Source of the DNA: Alteromonas pelagimontana
Lineage (GTDB): Bacteria; Pseudomonadota; Gammaproteobacteria; Enterobacterales; Alteromonadaceae
Direction: 5' to 3'
Length of the DNA: 64,000 nucleotides
NCBI RefSeq assembly: GCF_002499975.2
Contig: NZ_CP052766.1
Span: forward strand, 1,984,001-2,048,000
Below are positions 55,584 to 64,000 of the stretch, piece by piece; the first letter of the stretch is position 1; each line of letters opens with the position of its first letter. The notes under the pieces were generated by a model. That model made no database searches, was not told the DNA's origin, and worked only from the letters and a program-made list of their open reading frames with translations. Position numbers and translations under genes: made by a program.

Positions 55584-56140
55584 TATTCTCGCTCGATAAA
55601 GGTGTAATTGTTAATGCGGTACGCCAAGGGTATTTGAATATCATCAGGCTTTTTATAGCGCTCTTTACTAATCAGAAAAATTGCAGTGCCGTTTTTGGTG
55701 GTGATGTTGTAAAACTCATAACCAAACAACAAAAACAGTGGATTAAAGTAGAGTGCCTGCGAAAGAAAGGTGAATACGAACAACACCCCATAGACAAACC
55801 ACAAGGTCTCGCAGTTATTAATGCTCAACGCCACAAAAAAGTAGCCCAAATAACTGGGTAGAAAACTGTTGTTGGCATGTTCAATACTGGCGACTTCACC
55901 CGCTTTAAACTCGTCTTTACCTAAATATTTACTTAGCCAAATACTCAAGCCGGTGGATAAAATGGGTATGGCCAAGTAAAACAAATAAGACACTGCGTTC
56001 GGAAGTGCGACTGTCCAACCTAGATAATTTACACCACCGAGAAAATCGCCCAGAGTGATGCCTTTTTGTACCAAAAAGATAATCACCAGTAGTGATGTGG
56101 CATTGGCGGTGAGTAGGACCCGAAACGCAGTATTGATCAT
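55583..56140 (-). CDS. kwaA: KwaA, Kiwa defence membrane sensor
   Basis: 185 aa with four hydrophobic segments (about residues 8-24, 42-66, 95-110 and 112-130) and a C-terminal cytoplasmic tail carrying FYNITTKNGTAIFLISK and RINNYTFIE, the KwaA pattern. KwaA forms tetramers in the inner membrane and detects phage attachment before KwaB acts. ATG overlaps the hsdS stop (ATGA) and the stop overlaps the kwaB start, so translation is coupled on both sides. Intact. Confidence 0.82.
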   Translation of the reverse strand: MINTAFRVLLTANATSLLVIIFLVQKGITLGDFLGGVNYLGWTVALPNAVSYLFYLAIPILSTGLSIWLSKYLGKDEFKAGEVASIEHANNSFLPSYLGYFFVALSINNCETLWFVYGVLFVFTFLSQALYFNPLFLLFGYEFYNITTKNGTAIFLISKERYKKPDDIQIPLAYRINNYTFIERE

Positions 56141-57374
56141 TTTACTGTTACCTGACCGTTCATTAGCATAGGAAGGAGCCAGTCGCGGAGAGCTATTAGC
56201 TCTCTATTTTCGAGGCTTCGCTCAAATATCATTTTGTTGTAATTCGTAACGATCTCATCATACTTTTTGAGCAAATCCGAAGTTGGATAAGCAAGTGTCA
56301 GCGAATGCAAATCGTTTTTTGTGATAGAGCCAAAGGTTGTACCTTCGGAGTTTCGACGGTCAAAAATCTGTTTGAAATACTTCATCACATAAAACAGAAA
56401 ACCGTCTGAGCCAGTTTTGCTATTTAATGCTGCTAAACCTCGACCAATACAGCAGTCGGTATTAGCAATATTCATATCACCTACTGGTGCACGAACGCTT
56501 AATAATATGTCGCCTTTCTTTGCCATGCGGCTAGGCGCTGTCGTGTACTGGCGTGTGGTAGGGAACAACCAACCAAAGTCTGTAGAACCTTGATAAAAAA
56601 CGGTTCCAACGCCTTCATCATTATACGAACTCCCCTCTGGGGATTGACCCATCGTGATGTTCGCTATTTGAGATAGCGTTTTGTCGCTCCACCCCTCCGG
56701 TATTTCGCGTTTAGGGTTGGGTTGTAGACCATTTTGCCGCCGGAGGTTTTGTAGGGGTTGCCCTGGCCTTGTGGTGAGTCGTCGGGAAAGTCGAACTGTA
56801 CAAACCAATAGTCGTACAGGGTTTTGGCCATCGCTTCCAGCTCGGCGTTTATGCGGTTATTGAGTTCGATTTTTTTGTCAATCTCGCTTAATAGCTTTGC
56901 TACTTTTTTCTGCTCCTCGATAGGAGGGATGCGAATTGAAAAGTTTGGAAGTTCGTTCAAAGCGATACGATCTACAGTGGCACCGGTTATTGTATTTGCT
57001 TTAATCGTTTGTTGAAAAGCAGGTGATAGATATGCGTAAAGTGCATACTCTGGTATCACTTTTTCTCTATTTAGCCTAAGCAATCCCATTCGTCTACCTA
57101 AACAAGCTCTGATGCCGGGAGGCATGAGGGCGACCTCTCCAAGACGAGTCTCATAAGAAAATAAAAGGTCGCCCTCTTTAGGGGTTACTCTTTTTGTCCA
57201 CTTTTTAAAATCATTCTCACTTAAAAAAGCAGATTTCTTCAGGTCTAAACGGCCTTTCTCTAAACTTGAGATACTTAAGAAGTATGGACCTTGTTCCAAC
57301 TTCTTCGGAGTAGCATGCGGCCCGTCATAAACATCAGCTATGCTACCAATCGTCGTCATATAATCAGGCTTCAT
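56137..57374 (-). pseudogene. hsdS: hsdS, type I restriction specificity subunit, frameshifted
   Basis: Intact it would be 412 aa with two target-recognition domains, each followed by a conserved helical spacer. The first domain and central conserved region (IPPIEEQKKVAKLLSEIDKK) read through about residue 220. At an A run on the minus strand (+ strand TTT at 56710-56712) one base is missing: NPTL should continue KREIPEGWSDKTL, but the frame slips. The second domain reads cleanly in the next frame to NGQVTVK. As sequenced, a 236-aa half-subunit is made. The gene overlaps hsdM by 11 nt and kwaA by 4 nt. Confidence 0.85.
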
Positions 57375-58996
57375 ACTTCAACCCCGCCAACTGCTTTTTA
57401 ATCTCAGTTTCCAACTCACGAGACTGGCTAAATAGGCTATCTAGGTTACTGGTAAAGACCTGCATCTTTTGTGCAAATTGTTCTGGGGTGATATCCACAT
57501 ATTCGATTTTGACATCAAAGTACTGGCCAGCACTTAATGAGTAGTTCTTGGCTTCAATGTCGCCATAACTCACCGCAACAGAAAAATCTTCTACCGCTTC
57601 TTTGGCGTTAAACACATCAATAATTTGTTGTTCTTCTTCTGGTGTTAATACGGTTTTTTGGTTTTTGCCATCTTTAACCTTTTCACCTAAGTTAGAGGCA
57701 TCCACCAGTACTACATCGCCATCGTTGCTGGCGTCGATAAACAGAATGGATACGTTCGTGCCGGTGGTGGCGAAGATATTAGAGGGCATGGATACCACAC
57801 CCGCCAGCATTTTATTTTTCACCAAATGTTCACGGATTTTTTTGTCGATGCCCGACTGGGCGGTAATAAAGCCAGTAGGCAGCACCACAGCTGCTTTACC
57901 ACCAGGCTTGAGTGAAGCAATGATGTGTTGCAAGAACAATTGGTAGATTTCCATCTTGTCCTTGGCTTTGGCTTTAATCTTTGGAATACCGGCAAAAAAG
58001 CGTTCTTTGTTTTCTTTGCTGTCGAGTTCATCCCTAAAGTCGCTGAAATCCAGTTTAAAGGGTGGATTGGAGACAATGTAATCAAAGCGCTTTAACTCTT
58101 TTCCGTCCTTATGGTAGGGGTGTAAAACCGTATTACCTTGGATCACATTCGGGATTGAGTGTACCAAGTTATTTAAGATCAGGTTTAATCGCAGCAGGTT
58201 GGAGGACTTTTGTGAAATATCCTGCGTGTAAATGCTACAGCGGTTTTCACCAATGGCGTGCGCCACGTTCATAAGCAAAGTACCCGAACCTGCGGATGGG
58301 TCGTAACAACTGACATTGCGTACTGTGCCGCGCTGTTCTTTGGGTACTAAGATTTCCGCCATAATGCGCGCTACCGCATGGGGGGTAAAATACTCAGCGT
58401 ATTTACCGCCAGAATTGCTGTTGTAGTCTTTGATCAGGTATTCAAAGATGGTGGCGTAGAAGTCGAATTTTTGCGTGAAAATACGTTCAAAACTGAACTC
58501 CACCAGTTTATTGATAATGGCGCGGCAGAAGGCATCACGTTTGGAATCGTCGGCAATGTATTGACTGATGCGGTCGAACAGCACCACTTTTGCGCCACCA
58601 TCGGTTTTTACTGCAAATACATCGTTATTGCTAATGGCAATGTCGATTAAGGTATCGTCAAATAGTTTGGCAAAATCCGGCGCGTTTTGTTGGCTAAACA
58701 GGTAGCTGATAAAGTGCTGCGGCTTTAACCGTGTCGCCGCCCATTTGCAGTTGCAGCATGTCGAGGTCGTCTTCGCTCATGGCTGCCAGCGCTTCTTCCC
58801 ATTTTTCGGCCTTGGCGATGTTGTCATCGAGCTTTTTGGCTTCAAAGGCGAACTTATCGTTTAAAAACTTGTACAAAAACGTTTGGGTAATGATTTTAAA
58901 CTCGTTACCGTCGTTACCTAAACCATAGTTGGCACAGATGCTCTTTAAGCTATCAATCAGGGTTTTGGTTTTTTGCTGAAACTCTAATTCAACCAT
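57364..58996 (-). pseudogene. hsdM: hsdM, type I restriction DNA methyltransferase, frameshifted
   Basis: Intact it would be about 544 aa, an N6-adenine methyltransferase. The first 90 codons (MVELEFQQKTKTLID…MGGDT) run normally. Near 58729-58733 the frame breaks: the expected GDTRLKPQHFISYLFSQQN is found only after adding two bases (or removing one). The rest is clean: DPSAGSGT (SAM site), NPPF (catalytic) and the C-terminal coiled region. The second frame could start at GTG 58587 but would lack the N-terminal domain. It follows hsdR by 33 nt. Confidence 0.87.
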
Positions 58997-59029
58997 TTGG
59001 TGTTTACTTCCTAATCAGTTTTACCCGCA

Positions 59030-62000
59030 TTACCACGCTTGGCTGCCGGTATTAAATTCTTTTAAATATTCTGCGACGACGAGGTGATTAATATACCGTG
59101 AGGCGTCGGCGTTGAGTTTGATGTTTTGTTCTTTCATAAAGCGGCCAATCACCAGCGGCATCATTTGCCGTTCGAAGTAACTTTCGTTATCGAGCACTTG
59201 GCTGTTGTTGAGCACTTGCTCGTCGGCATCTTGCTTTACGCCTGCCAATGCTTCGAAAATTTTGCGTTCTGATTCGCTAATATCGCTTTGGCTTTGCTGG
59301 CGCTCTTGTAAGCGTTTATGAATACGAGTGTACTTGGCATCACCAAGATACTTTTGCCGAAGTTGGTTGTTTTGGCGGTTCAGCTCTTTAACGCGGTCGT
59401 GAATTTTATTCAGCGCGTCGATGTTGGCAACCATTTCATCTTGGGTTACTTCGCTTAAGTTTTTCTTCTTAAACAGGCGCTCTAGCTCTTCTTTTAAGCT
59501 GATAAACTGCGGATCTTGCTGGTCAAAATTACTGGCCAGTGCTTCACGGGTTTGGCGCAGGGTGTTTTTCAGTTTGTCTGCCAGCACCAGCTCTTCTTCG
59601 CCGATTTTTACAAACTTGAAGATCACGTCTTCCAAAGCGCGGTTGAGCAAGTTACTGGTGTCTTCGCCGCTTTCTAAGTCGTTTTTAAGGTTGAGCAAAT
59701 CCAGATGGTTACTGGTTTCGCGATACAGCACATTAAGCTTGGCAAAATCCAATTCATCCAGAAAGTCATACTCGCCTTGCAAGCGGATTAAGTTATACAA
59801 GCTGCGGGCATCGGCTAAGGCTTTTTTTAGCGCCAGTACGGTGTCGCGGTCTTGTATTTGGCTGATCTGGTTGCAGAACTCTTCCATGTTGTCGGTATCA
59901 AAACGGAACAGTACGTCTTTGATATGTTCGATTTCTTGTTTGATCTCTTCCTGAGATTTAAACAAGTGTGAGTAGTGCTCCATCTCATCGCCCAGCTCCG
60001 ACTGTAATTCGTCGAAATAGGCTTTGTTAGTGGCATCAAACTCTTTGCGAATATCGGCAAAATCGACCACATAACCGTAGCGGAAATCTTTGTAAGTTCG
60101 GTTCACTCGCGTGAGCGCTTGTAGCAAATTGTGCTTGCGGATCACCCGACCAAGGTAGAGCTTTTTCAGGCGTTTGGCGTCAAAACCAGTGAGCAGCATG
60201 TTATACACAAACAAAAAATCGATTTTTCCTGCCTTAAAGTCTTCAACCCAGTTTTTACGCTCTTCTTTGGTGCCAATGTCGTGCAGAATCAAGGCGGCAT
60301 TTTTTACCTTTTGGGCTTGTTTGGCAGACTCTGCATAACTGGTTGGCGCAGGTTCAGCGACTTCAAGCACTTCGGTTTTTGAGTTGGATGTTTGCGGCAG
60401 AATAGGCGTTTCGGCATAAACGCCATTGAAGATTTCAAACATCTGCTTGGCTTGATCTGAGCTGTCGCAAATGACCATGCCACCAATGGTTGTATCGTTT
60501 AATACACCACGGCTTTTTTCAAAGTCGTTTACGATGTAAGTCAGCATGGGCTCAACAAAGCTTGGGTGGGCGTAAATCAGCTTACGATCCACATCGCCCA
60601 TTTTCACTTCGGCTTCTTCAAGGGCTTTTTGCAGCTCAATTTTGTATTGAGTGCTGATTTCCTCACGAATTAGGCGCAAGGTGTAACCGTCGGCAATGGA
60701 CGCGTTGTAGTAGTACTTGTGAATGTAGTCGCCAAACAAGGCCCGTGAGTTGTAGTCATCCCCCAATAGCGGCGTACCCGTTAAACCGATTTTAATGGCG
60801 TTGCTGTCTGACTGGCTCAAGTTGGCCAAAAAACTGCCTTTGGGGTTATAGCTGCGGTGTACTTCGTCTAAAAAATACACACGCTGGATCGCGACGTTGT
60901 AGTCTTTGGTGCTGACCACATCTGGGTCATCTTTAAACTTTTGAATATTCACCACGGTGATTTCTGGCTTGCCAGAATGGTTGTGGATCACCTGTGTGGC
61001 TTTGATGTCACGAGTAAAGGCATCCCGTGAGTTGATGGTGTGTACGGTTAAACCACGGGCGGTAAATTCGCGCTGTGCTTGTTGCAGTAGATCCAGGCGG
61101 TCAACAATAAAGTAAAACTTAGGGATGACTTGCTGCTTTTGAAAGTAGTCGGTTAAAAAGCGCACGTTATAAAACGTTAGGGCTGTTTTACCACTGCCTT
61201 GGGTGTGCCAAATGATGCCTTTTTTAACGCCTTCGCTTAGCTTTCGCTCAATGGCTTTAGTGGCAAACAACTGCGGGTAACGCATTATGTGTTTTTGTAG
61301 CCCGTCTGACTCGGACACATACGCCAAGGCGTAACGCAAAATAAAGGCTAAGCGCTCACGACTGAGTAAAGAGGTGGAAATGCGGTTGGTTGGGCGCTCG
61401 GGTTGCTTGTTGGTCTGGAACTCTGGGTTACTGCGGATCACTTCCAGATTATTGTCTTTTAAGACTTTTAGCTCGTCATCATCCGATACCTGCTTCAACA
61501 AGGCGGTTAAGTTTAAGATTTCTTCTTCGCGGAAATAGTTAAATACCGGCTTATGGTAAGAACTGCTGGCATAGAAAGCACCTTGCACGGGTTCAGGATC
61601 GCCGTCGTCGTACTCCATGTTATTGGAGAAAATCATAAACTGGGTGATGTTGACAAAACGCTTGAACTTAGGGTTTTGAAAGCGTTTGTTGATGCGGTCA
61701 CGCTCGGCCAAAATACCTTCGCGGTTATTGGGCTTCTTCACTTCGATAAACACCAACGGCATACCATTGATAAGCAGTGTGATATCGGGGCGGAATTCTT
61801 CATCGCCGTTTTGACACGTTAGCTCGGTAACAACATGGAAGCTGTTGTTATTGAAGTTTTCAAAGTCAATCAACTTGGTATTTGAACGCTCAGATAGGCG
61901 CTCAAAAAAGGCTTTGCCCAAGTCTTCGTTATCAAGCAGTAGTTTGACATCTTCTAGCAAACGACCGGCTTCAGCATCTTCAATACCAGGGTTAATTTTG

Positions 62001-62158
62001 CCGATAGCGGTTTTGAATACGTCAGGGAAGATATTGGTGTCGAGATCCCAGCTTTGCCCTTTAAGTGACAGGTACTTATAACCTAGACGCATTAAATGAA
62101 GAATTGCAGGGATTTTTACTCGGCTATCTTCATTGAATTTTTTGGTATTGAAGGCCAT
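59030..62158 (-). CDS. hsdR: type I restriction endonuclease subunit R (HsdR)
   Basis: 1,042 aa. The N-terminal PD-(D/E)xK nuclease is visible as FRPDITLL…FIEVKKPN (about residues 125-145). The motor has Walker A HTQGSGKTAL (about 322) and DEVH (about 430), with GLTGTPLLGDDYNS and later helicase motifs. A long C-terminal helical region binds the HsdM-HsdS core. ATG at 62158 follows AAGGA; the frame open from 62197 is not needed. The gene is intact, but without working HsdM and HsdS the nuclease should have no partner. Confidence 0.95.
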   Translation of the reverse strand: MAFNTKKFNEDSRVKIPAILHLMRLGYKYLSLKGQSWDLDTNIFPDVFKTAIGKINPGIEDAEAGRLLEDVKLLLDNEDLGKAFFERLSERSNTKLIDFENFNNNSFHVVTELTCQNGDEEFRPDITLLINGMPLVFIEVKKPNNREGILAERDRINKRFQNPKFKRFVNITQFMIFSNNMEYDDGDPEPVQGAFYASSSYHKPVFNYFREEEILNLTALLKQVSDDDELKVLKDNNLEVIRSNPEFQTNKQPERPTNRISTSLLSRERLAFILRYALAYVSESDGLQKHIMRYPQLFATKAIERKLSEGVKKGIIWHTQGSGKTALTFYNVRFLTDYFQKQQVIPKFYFIVDRLDLLQQAQREFTARGLTVHTINSRDAFTRDIKATQVIHNHSGKPEITVVNIQKFKDDPDVVSTKDYNVAIQRVYFLDEVHRSYNPKGSFLANLSQSDSNAIKIGLTGTPLLGDDYNSRALFGDYIHKYYYNASIADGYTLRLIREEISTQYKIELQKALEEAEVKMGDVDRKLIYAHPSFVEPMLTYIVNDFEKSRGVLNDTTIGGMVICDSSDQAKQMFEIFNGVYAETPILPQTSNSKTEVLEVAEPAPTSYAESAKQAQKVKNAALILHDIGTKEERKNWVEDFKAGKIDFLFVYNMLLTGFDAKRLKKLYLGRVIRKHNLLQALTRVNRTYKDFRYGYVVDFADIRKEFDATNKAYFDELQSELGDEMEHYSHLFKSQEEIKQEIEHIKDVLFRFDTDNMEEFCNQISQIQDRDTVLALKKALADARSLYNLIRLQGEYDFLDELDFAKLNVLYRETSNHLDLLNLKNDLESGEDTSNLLNRALEDVIFKFVKIGEEELVLADKLKNTLRQTREALASNFDQQDPQFISLKEELERLFKKKNLSEVTQDEMVANIDALNKIHDRVKELNRQNNQLRQKYLGDAKYTRIHKRLQERQQSQSDISESERKIFEALAGVKQDADEQVLNNSQVLDNESYFERQMMPLVIGRFMKEQNIKLNADASRYINHLVVAEYLKEFNTGSQAW

Positions 62159-62177
62159 AACATTCCTTGTAATCGTT

Positions 62178-62381
62178 TTAATTTGGAACCTGCTCAAGCA
62201 AATCGCTCAACGGGCAGTTAAATAACTCACACAGCTTATCAAGCGCTTCCAAGTCCACCTTAAGCGCGGTTTCTTTGTACAGTAGCGTGACGGTGGTACG
62301 GCTTAGGCCGGTTTCTCGCATCACGTCGCTAATGCGCATTTTTCTCTCACCCATTAATCGGGCTAGGTGGCAGCGGATCAT
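62178..62381 (-). CDS. XRE-family regulator of the defence unit
   Basis: 67 aa, a single Cro/C1-type helix-turn-helix (about residues 8-62: MRISDVMRETGLSRTTVTLLYKE). It has the size and position of restriction-modification controller proteins, which delay nuclease expression until the DNA is methylated. It begins 19 nt ahead of hsdR in the same direction and is probably the first gene of the operon. Confidence 0.8.
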   Translation of the reverse strand: MIRCHLARLMGERKMRISDVMRETGLSRTTVTLLYKETALKVDLEALDKLCELFNCPLSDLLEQVPN

Positions 62382-62454
62382 GCTCTCTCCACGGTGTTTT
62401 CTTAACCATAAACTTGGGGATTTTTCACTGTTGCTTACCCTACCACGATTATGA

Positions 62455-62483
62455 TTATTCTCAACTTATTTGAGTTAAAACCA
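62455..62483 (-). promoter_or_regulatory. candidate promoter with operator for the XRE-hsd unit
   Basis: On the minus strand TTGGTT and AGAATA are 17 nt apart, and the inverted repeat CTCAA/TTGAG (62460-62474) sits within this promoter. A controller protein could bind there. Pattern match only. Confidence 0.35.
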
Positions 62484-62653
62484 AATAATTGAGCCCATTT
62501 GTTATTCGTTCGGTGCTGGTTGTTGGTGTGCTAGCGGTTCACGGGAATGCCTCTGGCGGTATTGTCCGCGTTAGACTTTGAACCTTGCTAAGTACCTATG
62601 TTGACTGGCGGTTCACTGCAAGGCGACAAGCCCACACAAGATTAATCGCCTCG

Positions 62654-64000
62654 TTAGTCATCCAAAATACTGCTTTTCACGCAGTACATACGTGGGCGGG
62701 TGTTGTCGGGCAGGCTGACTTTTCGCTGTGGTCGGTTGCCATCGGGGACTAGGTAGCCTGCGGCCATCAGCGCTTTGGCGGCGCGATCTGGGCTTAGGCC
62801 TTCGGTGGCTTCACGCCAGCCAGTTGGATAAAACAGGTAGAGGGTTTGTGGGCCAGAAGTATCAAGCCAACCCGCGCGTTGGCGTACTTGGCTGCTGTAA
62901 CCGGTTTGTTTGGGCGTAAAACGGCTTTCACCATGTTGTTCAATAAAACTGCGTACCTGACGAATGGCTTGTTGGTCTTCATTGGCGGCCACACCACCGC
63001 GAGCGAGTATCCATTGGTTTAGCTGGCTTAAACAGGCGGCTTCGACACTTTGGGTTGGCCAATCGAGTACTTTGGCTTGAATGGCTAACAGGCCTGCGCT
63101 GGCCAGTAAAGCAAACTTTTCGGCTACCCGGCGCACTTGGCCGTCAGCCTCAGTGGGTAAGCTGGCTAAAAAACGTTGGCGTACGTTTTGGAAAACGGGT
63201 CGCACCTGCGCGCTGTGCTGCGTTAAATACCGCAACCAGTCCAAGGCCAAGCAGCCGTAGTGTTGGCGACTTTGTTGTTTTAGGTGATCGGCTAAATTGG
63301 CGGCGTTCATGCCATGGCTCTGGTTAAACACGCCCATTTGCGCTCCGGCATCGGCACTGAGATCAATCACGCGCACTTGCTGCCCTGCTTTTACACGCTT
63401 GCCAATACTGGCAAGGTGGCTTTCGAGCGTGACTTCGCCAGTGGATAAAAACACCAAGCGCCAACGGGCGGGTAAGCGCATTTCACCGTATTTGCCTGCA
63501 CGAGTTTTACCCTGACCATTGGCAAGCATATAAGCGACATCGCCCGCCTCTTTGGGGTCAACTTCGCCCATTTCATCGAGCGCCAACAAGGCATCGTTAT
63601 GCGCTAACGCTGTTCCTTCTAAACCGTTAGCCGTGGCACGCCAACTATGGCGCAGCTGATTAGGCTCGCCCCACACCGATAACGCCGGATACAGTGCTGC
63701 GGTTTTACCGGTACTGCTGGCACCGTAGAGGTGTAAACCAAAACCATCCACCCCGCACAAGTGCAACAAAGGTGCGGCCAGTGCAGAGCAGACACCAACA
63801 ATTAATAGCGGGTTATCCAGACAATAACGGCCAACGTGCTGCCGCCAACTGTCGCTACTGCCTTGTTGAATAAAGCCTTCTATCGGGTGCATGGTTTGCA
63901 GCACCATGCGCGGGTTGTTGCTGTGTTCGCTAGGGTAAAAGGTGAGGCGCGGATGCACATAAGCGTGGTGATGCCAGCCAATGCAGTTCACGCTAATGGC
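62654..64000 (-). CDS. DUF927 family protein, 5' end outside the window
   Basis: At least 448 codons; the frame is open to the right edge. The core is a RecA/AAA-like ATPase domain of the DUF927 type: Walker A LYGASSTGKTA near visible residue 90, Walker B ALLALDEMGEV, and VFLSTGEVTLESH after it. Such proteins are carried by phages, plasmids and islands, where they are thought to act as replicative helicases with a primase domain at the N-terminus, here out of view. A winged-helix-like tail ends the protein. It suggests the island has its own replication or mobilisation module. Confidence 0.8.
   Translation of the reverse strand, partial: AISVNCIGWHHHAYVHPRLTFYPSEHSNNPRMVLQTMHPIEGFIQQGSSDSWRQHVGRYCLDNPLLIVGVCSALAAPLLHLCGVDGFGLHLYGASSTGKTAALYPALSVWGEPNQLRHSWRATANGLEGTALAHNDALLALDEMGEVDPKEAGDVAYMLANGQGKTRAGKYGEMRLPARWRLVFLSTGEVTLESHLASIGKRVKAGQQVRVIDLSADAGAQMGVFNQSHGMNAANLADHLKQQSRQHYGCLALDWLRYLTQHSAQVRPVFQNVRQRFLASLPTEADGQVRRVAEKFALLASAGLLAIQAKVLDWPTQSVEAACLSQLNQWILARGGVAANEDQQAIRQVRSFIEQHGESRFTPKQTGYSSQVRQRAGWLDTSGPQTLYLFYPTGWREATEGLSPDRAAKALMAAGYLVPDGNRPQRKVSLPDNTRPRMYCVKSSILDD

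Overview
The window looks like a chromosomal segment of a marine gammaproteobacterium of the order Alteromonadales, probably Alteromonadaceae. This rests on gene content and order: plsB, ilvEDA, comM, a divergent ilvY/ilvC pair with a long ~490-residue IlvC, tamAB, proBA, and rph-pyrE-yicC. Species is not resolved. No rRNA, tRNA or CRISPR array was seen.

Positions 1 to about 44,640 are mostly core chromosome. The left edge holds the 3' part of an unrecognised gene, a terminator and a gene-poor stretch with degenerate repeats that could be a transposon end. Then come an acetyltransferase, plsB and a Kelch lipoprotein. Branched-chain amino-acid synthesis follows: ilvE-ilvD-ilvA on the minus strand, and ilvY divergent from ilvC. 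After that come an MFS exporter, an S9 peptidase, tamA-tamB, a lone secreted GH43 enzyme, a beta carbonic anhydrase, a thioesterase/2-hydroxyacid dehydrogenase pair, proB-proA, a secreted M1 metallopeptidase with a DUF6702 partner, an ABC1 kinase, a DUF3014/DUF1285 pair, a secreted amidohydrolase and a VTT membrane protein. A two-gene unit of unknown function sits behind a near-perfect Fur box, followed by a DUF1206 protein and rph-pyrE-tusA against yicC.

From about 44,640 to the right edge the window is a genomic island inserted just behind yicC, a site used by mobilizable genomic islands in Vibrio and relatives. It opens with a tyrosine integrase and a small membrane protein, then a HigBA toxin-antitoxin pair with a palindromic operator and an 802-aa fusion of a TOTE-type archaeo-eukaryotic primase to a superfamily 2 helicase. 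Next are unrecognised or orphan genes separated by repeat-rich and hairpin-rich DNA.

The most striking part is one long minus-strand unit at 51.8-62.4 kb. In transcription order it is: XRE regulator, hsdR, hsdM, hsdS, kwaA, kwaB, darT, darG. It joins a type I restriction-modification system, a Kiwa anti-phage system and a DarTG DNA ADP-ribosylation toxin-antitoxin. From hsdM onward the genes overlapped or lay within 13 nt of each other. As sequenced, four of the eight are damaged: hsdM and hsdS by frameshifts, kwaB by a 1,245-bp ISAs1-family insertion with a 9-bp target duplication near its 3' end, and darT by an in-frame TAA. hsdR, kwaA, darG and the regulator are intact. A DUF927 protein runs off the right edge, and the far end of the island is not in the window.

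Where the nucleotide context favours it, I give an internal ATG as the start rather than the longest open frame. Functions come from reading motifs and family resemblance only; no database search was run.
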